NCBI GenBank assembly: GCA_023301785.1
Contig: JALZUF010000225.1
Location: 1-7,841 of the forward strand
Origin: Alphaproteobacteria bacterium
Lineage (GTDB): Bacteria > Pseudomonadota > Alphaproteobacteria > Micavibrionales > Micavibrionaceae
DNA: 7,841 nt
Reading direction: 5' to 3'
Notes under the pieces: generated by a model
Database searches by the model: none
Seen by the model: only the letters and a program-made list of their open reading frames with translations
What the model was told of the DNA's origin: nothing
Program-made: the position numbers and the translations under genes
Part shown: one piece after another, positions 1-4,400 of the stretch
How positions within the stretch are numbered: position 1 is the first letter of the stretch
Layout of the letters: every line of letters starts with the position of its first letter

Positions 1-34
1 GGTTGCGGTCCTGCCCAATAATAAAGCGCTTCAC
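1..34 (-). CDS. Transposase, N-terminal fragment (cut by window edge)
   Basis: Only the first 11 codons lie in the window; they read MKRFIIGQDRN from a GTG start at 34. The start is well supported by a strong ribosome binding site, GGAGG, six bases upstream (minus strand, about 41-45), and by a TATAGT box further out. The opening MKRFI-x-G-x-D-R resembles, from memory, the conserved beginning of IS1182-type DDE transposases (MKRFIEGEDR and similar), which cut and paste their own element. Too little is visible for catalytic residues or for a firm family call; IS5-like or unclassified IS transposases remain possible. It shares the strand of the operon but faces away from it and is separated from it by about 390 bases. 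Confidence 0.55.
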   Translation of the reverse strand, partial: MKRFIIGQDRN

Positions 35-60
35 GATACACCTCCGATTCAATCACCGAA

Positions 61-69
61 ACTATACCA
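61..69 (-). promoter_or_regulatory. Candidate promoter of the transposase, extended -10
   Basis: On the minus strand this reads TGGTATAGT, an extended -10 (TGnTATAGT, one mismatch from TATAAT). It lies 18 bases upstream of the GGAGG-containing leader of the transposase. The -35 position 17 bases further up (TGTGTG) is weak, which an extended -10 can tolerate. The predicted leader is about 20 bases long. Confidence 0.35.
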
Positions 70-92
70 CAAAACACCGTTTTCACACAGCC

Positions 93-426
93 ACTGGATG
101 TTTGTGACTTCGCCTGAGGGGGCAAAGCGTAATTAGTAAGCCTTTATACTTCCAAGATAGCAGTTTGACCTGCATTGTTTCCTTTTATATACAAACGGCC
201 GCCTCTTCTCAGGTAATAACATAGCAGTGGGAGGCCCGACATCATTCATAATGTTGATTATCAAAGGTCACTTTGAGATGATGTTGACACAGTAATATAA
301 AGTGACGGCCTTTGTCTGCAAATTTTACCTATTCAACAAATTTGAAATTTCCATGGCAACTATTTTAACTTTTAAGGTCTCAGCGCAGATATGAGGTTGA
401 GTATTTAGTTTTTGGGTTAAATAACC
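93..426. other. Non-coding stretch between the insertion sequence and the operon end
   Basis: I see no convincing gene on either strand. Two short open frames on the minus strand (33 and 38 codons, ending near 133-150) lack ribosome binding sites and resemble nothing I know. I also see no clear rho-independent terminator for the operon; the 12-bp palindrome GGTTAAATAACC at 415-426 directly after the endonuclease stop is AT-rich and not followed by a U-tract. The one notable structure is the inverted repeat at 262-314. Confidence 0.5.
262..314. repeat. Imperfect inverted repeat
   Basis: The left arm CAAAGGTCACTTT (262-274) pairs with the right arm AAAGTGACGGCCTTTG (299-314). This gives 7 bp (AAAGTGA/TCACTTT) plus 6 bp (CAAAGG/CCTTTG), with a 3-nt bulge (CGG) in the right arm and a 24-nt loop. 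No T-run follows on either side, so it is not a typical terminator. It may be a protein-binding site, a remnant of a small mobile element, or an RNA structure in the 3' part of the operon transcript. Confidence 0.5.
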
Positions 427-1521
427 TTAGCCTATAAACCTAATTTGAAGGTTCAAATTCATAAAGGCGTGTCCACCTTCTTCATAAACAGAAGCAAATT
501 TATGTCGTGTTGTGGAGGCTGTTTCCAGTTTTGTATTATTGAACAAGTACTCGCCCAACTCAGAAATATTATAAATATGAAAACACACAACATCACCGTC
601 TTCTTTGACGATGATGTAGCCACCGTCTGCCTTTATGAAGCCGTCCCAGTCCGTATTCGGTACAAGCCCTAGTGCCACGTTGATCAGAAGCTGTTTCATT
701 TTATATTTGAGGTCTTCAAAATTAAAGGCTTCCCCCAAGCTATCCGTTGCCGTCTCATTATCCGCAATACGCTTTGTCAAATGCGCAACAGTGCGGGCCT
801 GACCTGAAAAAAACTGAACCAAGTACTGACCAATGAAGAGCGGCATTGAGCTATCTATTTTACGCAGATTACGTTTAAATATGGGGCTAACCATGTCACA
901 TAGCTCAAGCTGTACGCCCTTATCCAGAAGGGCATTCAAACGGTCCTTAACCTTAGAACTCCCTGATATATCATTGATTTCACCAGTCGTGCCAGTGAAC
1001 CCAGCGAGCTTAAATTTAAAGTTGGTCGAGCCTGACGCATTGAGCAATGTTGGCATGCCGCCGATATAGGACTTAATACTGAACTCTACATTGTTTTCAC
1101 GGTTGGTGACATGGTCATGGATGACTATCATAATATCACCCTTCTTACTGGAGGTTGCTTTGACCTTGCCGCAATGCAGGCTCTCAATAAGGTCTTCCGC
1201 TAGGTCAATTTCAAAAGCGCGGCCTACACCGGCTTTAATGCACTCGAAGAGCGCTGCTTTAAGATCTCCAACATCGGCGTAATTGATCTTAAAATTTTCT
1301 TCCGTACTTTCCGTCTTAATGGACAATTCAATATTGTCATCATTCTTCAAATTATAAATGCGCTCAATTCCTGTCTCATGGCGCAGGACTTTCCGCACGG
1401 GATAAAATATATTGGGCAAAGGCGTTAGATCAGCACTAGCAGCTAAAAGCTGTCTCTCACTCAAGACTTTAATGAAAGCGTAAAACTCGCTCCATTCCCC
1501 TCTATTGAGCTTTTCAACCAC
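427..1521 (-). CDS. HpaII-like type II restriction endonuclease
   Basis: This 364-residue protein is close in length to R.HpaII (about 358 residues). Its opening, with K-L-N-R-G-E-W-S-E-x-Y-A-F at 4-16 and N-I-F-Y-P-V at 37-42, matches the start I remember for the RE_HpaII family. That family cuts CCGG when it is unmethylated. The likely nuclease core is D129 followed by a beta strand with E146 and F-S-I-K150-S, then T-L-L-N-A-S-G-S-T-N-F (158-168), a segment I also associate with this family; it is a non-canonical PD-(D/E)xK arrangement because the position two before K150 is serine. The start is GTG at 1521, sharing one base with the methyltransferase stop (TAGTG), so translation probably depends on reinitiation after the methyltransferase. 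No good ribosome binding site is visible. Being last in the operon and coupled to its protecting methyltransferase suits a toxic nuclease. The family call rests on motif memory, and the CCGG target is inferred. Confidence 0.8.
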   Translation of the reverse strand: MVEKLNRGEWSEFYAFIKVLSERQLLAASADLTPLPNIFYPVRKVLRHETGIERIYNLKNDDNIELSIKTESTEENFKINYADVGDLKAALFECIKAGVGRAFEIDLAEDLIESLHCGKVKATSSKKGDIMIVIHDHVTNRENNVEFSIKSYIGGMPTLLNASGSTNFKFKLAGFTGTTGEINDISGSSKVKDRLNALLDKGVQLELCDMVSPIFKRNLRKIDSSMPLFIGQYLVQFFSGQARTVAHLTKRIADNETATDSLGEAFNFEDLKYKMKQLLINVALGLVPNTDWDGFIKADGGYIIVKEDGDVVCFHIYNISELGEYLFNNTKLETASTTRHKFASVYEEGGHAFMNLNLQIRFIG

Positions 1522-2441
1522 TAAGCTGCTTTACGCCTCGACTTCGCTTGTTTCATATATTCGATCATGGCTTTCGCTGTTGCCCTAACAGCAGGCACAG
1601 CAACCGAGTTTCCTAGCTGCTTCATGGCTTGAGATTCAGAGACAGGGAATTCAAAACTATCATCGAGTCCCATCATCTTTTTGCCTTCCTTACTCGTCAA
1701 GCGAACGGTACGCCCGCTCAAAGAATAGCTATCCCAATTTCTTCGGTCCATCAGACCTGATCCCCGACCGCCAACACGTAAGGTATAACCTATCCGCTTG
1801 TTGCAAGGTTCTCCAAAAATGTCAGACATACTAATGGTCAAAGGCACAGCCTCAGGAAACTTAAACTCACACGTCTTTGTCTTTTCACCTTTAAAGCCGA
1901 CCATAAAGATACGAGGGCGATGTTGTGGTAGTCCGTGGTCAGAAGCCTTCACCATTTTCCAGTGGAATGAGTACCCTAGTTTTTCGAGGGTTTCTTGAAT
2001 AGCTATGAATGTTTGGCCCTCATCATGATTTTTTATGTGGCGTACGTTCTCTAAAAAGAATGCCTGAGGTTTTTTTATTTTCAAGATTTCAACAATTTCA
2101 AAAAACAGATTTCCTCGGTTGTTTTTACCATCATGAAATCCGCGTTTGTAACCTGCTTGTGAAAATGGCTGACATGGGAAACCGCCACATAAGATTTCAA
2201 AATCAGGAATTTTTTTGTAATCGACATCAGTAATGTCGCCCGCAAAATTACTTGCCGTAAAAAGCTCTGGGCTTATTTTCTTGTGATTATGCTCATAGGT
2301 GGTACGCGCATGTATATCTATTTCAGACGCGAAGACGCACTCTGCGCCCAGGCTGTGCAATGCGAGATGAAACCCGCCGATGCCCGCAAAGAGATCGATA
2401 AAACGAAACTCTGAATCTGAAATTAGTGATGATAGACTCAT
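1521..2441 (-). CDS. DNA (cytosine-5-)-methyltransferase, probably CCGG-specific
   Basis: This enzyme transfers a methyl group from S-adenosylmethionine to carbon 5 of cytosine in DNA, protecting host sites from the adjacent endonuclease. All key C5 motifs are present: motif I D-L-F-A-G-I-G-G-F (16-24), motif II near S-E-I-D (39-42), motif IV G-F-P-C-Q-P-F-S with catalytic Cys90, motif VI E-N-V (131-133), motif VIII Q-x-R-x-R (173-177), motif IX around R-x-T-x-x-E (247-252) and motif X Q-L-G-N-S-V-A-V-P (275-283). At 306 residues it is a compact member. The target recognition region, roughly 185-245, includes G-Y-T-L-R-V-G-G-R-G-S-G followed by D-R-R-N-W-D (232-237), which resembles the recognition segment I remember from CCGG methyltransferases. 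The ATG at 2441 has no Shine-Dalgarno sequence, and a promoter-like sequence lies directly in front of it. No vsr-type mismatch endonuclease accompanies it in the window. The class is near certain; the specificity is inferred. Confidence 0.93.
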   Translation of the reverse strand: MSLSSLISDSEFRFIDLFAGIGGFHLALHSLGAECVFASEIDIHARTTYEHNHKKISPELFTASNFAGDITDVDYKKIPDFEILCGGFPCQPFSQAGYKRGFHDGKNNRGNLFFEIVEILKIKKPQAFFLENVRHIKNHDEGQTFIAIQETLEKLGYSFHWKMVKASDHGLPQHRPRIFMVGFKGEKTKTCEFKFPEAVPLTISMSDIFGEPCNKRIGYTLRVGGRGSGLMDRRNWDSYSLSGRTVRLTSKEGKKMMGLDDSFEFPVSESQAMKQLGNSVAVPAVRATAKAMIEYMKQAKSRRKAA

Positions 2442-2447
2442 GTAAGT

Positions 2448-2476
2448 ATTATGCTGAATTTCGTGGACGATAACAA
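2448..2476 (-). promoter_or_regulatory. Candidate internal promoter giving a leaderless methyltransferase mRNA
   Basis: Within the 54-base gap before the methyltransferase, the minus strand has TTGTTA (2471-2476, 4 of 6 to TTGACA), exactly 17 bases, then CATAAT (2448-2453, 5 of 6 to TATAAT). Six bases then lead directly to the ATG, so transcription would start on or next to the start codon. The absence of a ribosome binding site fits a leaderless message. Such a promoter would let the protective methylase be made independently of the upstream pair. Confidence 0.4.
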
Positions 2477-2495
2477 TAAAAATCCTGACAAGTTA

Positions 2496-4400
2496 CTAAA
2501 CAGCTTGAGGCGTCTCTTCTATCAAGGAAGTGTATCCTAACCCTATTCGAGTTACACTCGCACCAACTTTTTGTATATAATTCAGTGCGTATTCATATCG
2601 CAACTTCGCCACGACAACGGCCTCTGCATCCTCAATTATAAAGTTTTCGCCCTTAAGTTTCGGAACGGCAAGTTGAATTTTACTGTCAGTGATTAACCCG
2701 CTGTTATTTGCTACAAAGCTTCTCCATGTCGATTTCCCGTTGGGAATAGCTCTTGTGTGCACACCAAGACAAATCACCTCACCTGGAGCACTCTCCACAA
2801 AACAGAACAAACCACTATTTATGTGGGCATTAGTTATTTTTTCCAGGTCTTCTTCAAGTGTCAATTGTAGTGCAGTAAACGGGCGTTGCGATGCACTGCA
2901 TCCTATAAATGCTGTTGTATTCTGACCTGGCTGTAAGTCACAGGCAGGAGTAGCACAAACCCACCAATTACCATTCATTTTAAAAATATGACCACTATCT
3001 AAATGATCACCATCAGTTTTAAGAGTAAGCGTGGATACGTAACTGTTATAATGAGCAACTGCTTTTTTTGCATCAGCGCTGTTAGAATCTTCTAAACTAA
3101 CACCATAATGATCAGCATAGCTGGTATCTGACTCTTCGTCGGAAAGTCTTATTTTTTCTCCAAAATGCGCAACATTATCTTCAATTTGCGAAGAGATTGT
3201 TTCTGACTGTCTTGAAACATGCGCTTTTAACATTGCCCCCCTTAATAACTCAACCTCTTCAGTTGGACGACCGGTCCTTCCTGGGGAACAAAAATCTTTA
3301 TAAAACTGTGCAAAAACGTGAATCTTTGCAAGTGTCCTGTCTTCTGCTACAACACCAACACTGCTAAGCTCATATCTATACTTCGCCGATATAAGGCGGG
3401 AGGGTGTCGGTTGCCAACTCACAAGTGCGCTTTGCAGGGCCCCTAACAAATCGTAGGGCCCCTTTTCAACAAACGTGACGAATCCACGGTCAGTTCTGAG
3501 CCACTTGTTTTCGGCATCGTTTTTCCAAGTTAAGCCTTCAAATACTTGATCTGCAAACATACCTAGCTTAGTTTTTTCAAACTCACGTATGGCCCAGTAG
3601 AAAAAAGATCTTAAATTCTTACCTTTAAGCTTAATTTCTTTACCGTACTCACTGATACTGGCGAGTATGCCAGCAGATTTCATAAACTCAACTGCGACCG
3701 TTTTCGGGTCTGTTTTAGGATCCCGAAGCATCAAATATGAACTTTGACTAAATAGCTCGAGAACTTTATCTTTAGAAAATTCTTCCTCATCCCCCTTCTC
3801 ATCCAAAATTACAGTTAATTCTGACAGTGCTTGTTCAGTTTTCTCGTCAAACTGAGATGTGCAACTGGTCATTGTCGATATCAAACAATCAAAAAAGACA
3901 TCATCAAAATTTTTCTCGTCTGTATGGACAACTACTAAATTAAAATGATTATTGGAAAGTACAGACTGAAGAATTTTTCTAGCCTTTTCCCCACCAAGGC
4001 CAGACCCCGCGCCCTCCAAGTTGTAATCTAAAACTAATAAGTCTGATTGATGAAGGTGATCCGCGAGGACGTCTACTTTCTGTTCACCTTCAACATTAGC
4101 TGCACTTTTATCTTCCGCGCTCAATATGTTAATGCCATCGTGAATATCGATGATTAGTCCAGGGTTTTGCACACGAAATTGTTTTATGACACTTAAGGGG
4201 CCGTTGGGTTGACTTCGCCATGCTTTGATAGAAGATCGAGTTTGCATGTCAGAATTTTGGACTTCTCCAACCATGCACTCGTTTAGTATCTCATTCCATG
4301 TAGGGTACTGGTCATCTACAATTAAAACAGACCGTATTGGGGCAATGAAAGCCTCATGTACTAGTGTCGAAAAATCAACTGTTTCAGCCAAAATTAGCAC
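2496..4400 (-). CDS. Receiver-domain protein with C-terminal TPACDL-containing region
   Basis: The N-terminal part looks like a response-regulator receiver: strand 1 S-V-L-I-V-D29-D30 with the acidic pair, strand 3 D-L-L-V-L-D125-Y-N-L with the probable phospho-acceptor, and strand 4 L-V-V-V-H-T160 with the conserved Thr/Ser. The spacing between the acidic pair and D125 is about 95 residues against about 45 normally, and the usual lysine after strand 5 is not obvious. The remaining 450 residues show no helix-turn-helix. They include a beta-rich stretch (about 468-590) with N-W-W-V-C-A-T-P-A-C487-D-L and a closing helix plus S/T-R-I-G-L-G-Y (616-623). I do not know a function for this region. 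The gene overlaps the end of the upstream kinase-like gene, and the pair is likely a dedicated sensor/receiver couple. The longest frame starts at GTG 4400; a TTG at 4391 (631 residues) has the better-placed ribosome binding site. The likely role is phospho-switched protein contact within the restriction system, which is inference. Confidence 0.75.
   Translation of the reverse strand: MLILAETVDFSTLVHEAFIAPIRSVLIVDDQYPTWNEILNECMVGEVQNSDMQTRSSIKAWRSQPNGPLSVIKQFRVQNPGLIIDIHDGINILSAEDKSAANVEGEQKVDVLADHLHQSDLLVLDYNLEGAGSGLGGEKARKILQSVLSNNHFNLVVVHTDEKNFDDVFFDCLISTMTSCTSQFDEKTEQALSELTVILDEKGDEEEFSKDKVLELFSQSSYLMLRDPKTDPKTVAVEFMKSAGILASISEYGKEIKLKGKNLRSFFYWAIREFEKTKLGMFADQVFEGLTWKNDAENKWLRTDRGFVTFVEKGPYDLLGALQSALVSWQPTPSRLISAKYRYELSSVGVVAEDRTLAKIHVFAQFYKDFCSPGRTGRPTEEVELLRGAMLKAHVSRQSETISSQIEDNVAHFGEKIRLSDEESDTSYADHYGVSLEDSNSADAKKAVAHYNSYVSTLTLKTDGDHLDSGHIFKMNGNWWVCATPACDLQPGQNTTAFIGCSASQRPFTALQLTLEEDLEKITNAHINSGLFCFVESAPGEVICLGVHTRAIPNGKSTWRSFVANNSGLITDSKIQLAVPKLKGENFIIEDAEAVVVAKLRYEYALNYIQKVGASVTRIGLGYTSLIEETPQAV

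Larger units (their letters stand above)
1..92 (-). mobile_element. End of an insertion sequence (transposase-proximal side)
   Basis: The transposase start at 34 implies that the upstream end of the element lies within the next hundred bases or so. A terminal inverted repeat cannot be proven because the other end is outside the window. The minus-strand stretch GGCTGTGTGAAAACGG at 77-92 has the look of an IS tip, so I place the border near 92, but this is a guess. No target duplication can be assessed. Confidence 0.4.

Noticed and set aside
1..8. GGTTGCGG at the window start matches the tRNA 3' end (about 7747-7754) and could be an att repeat
   Set aside because: Only eight bases match, and they lie in the transposase coding sequence; an attachment repeat would normally be longer.
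133..249. Minus-strand 38-codon frame (and an overlapping 33-codon frame)
   Set aside because: No ribosome binding site and no recognisable similarity; two overlapping frames of this size are expected by chance.
284..312. Plus-strand promoter from TTGACA at 284-289
   Set aside because: No -10 box at a workable distance; the TATAAA at 296 is too close.
415..426. Palindrome GGTTAAATAACC as operon terminator
   Set aside because: The stem is short and AT-rich, with no U-tract in the operon direction.
445..1282. Several plus-strand frames of 63-78 codons
   Set aside because: They lie opposite the endonuclease gene, lack ribosome binding sites and show no recognisable motifs. The same holds for plus-strand frames opposite the other three genes.
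1521..2441. Assignment of the methyltransferase as Dcm (CCWGG)
   Set aside because: The recognition segment and the HpaII-like neighbour point to CCGG, and no vsr gene is present. All C5 enzymes share the motifs that would suggest Dcm.
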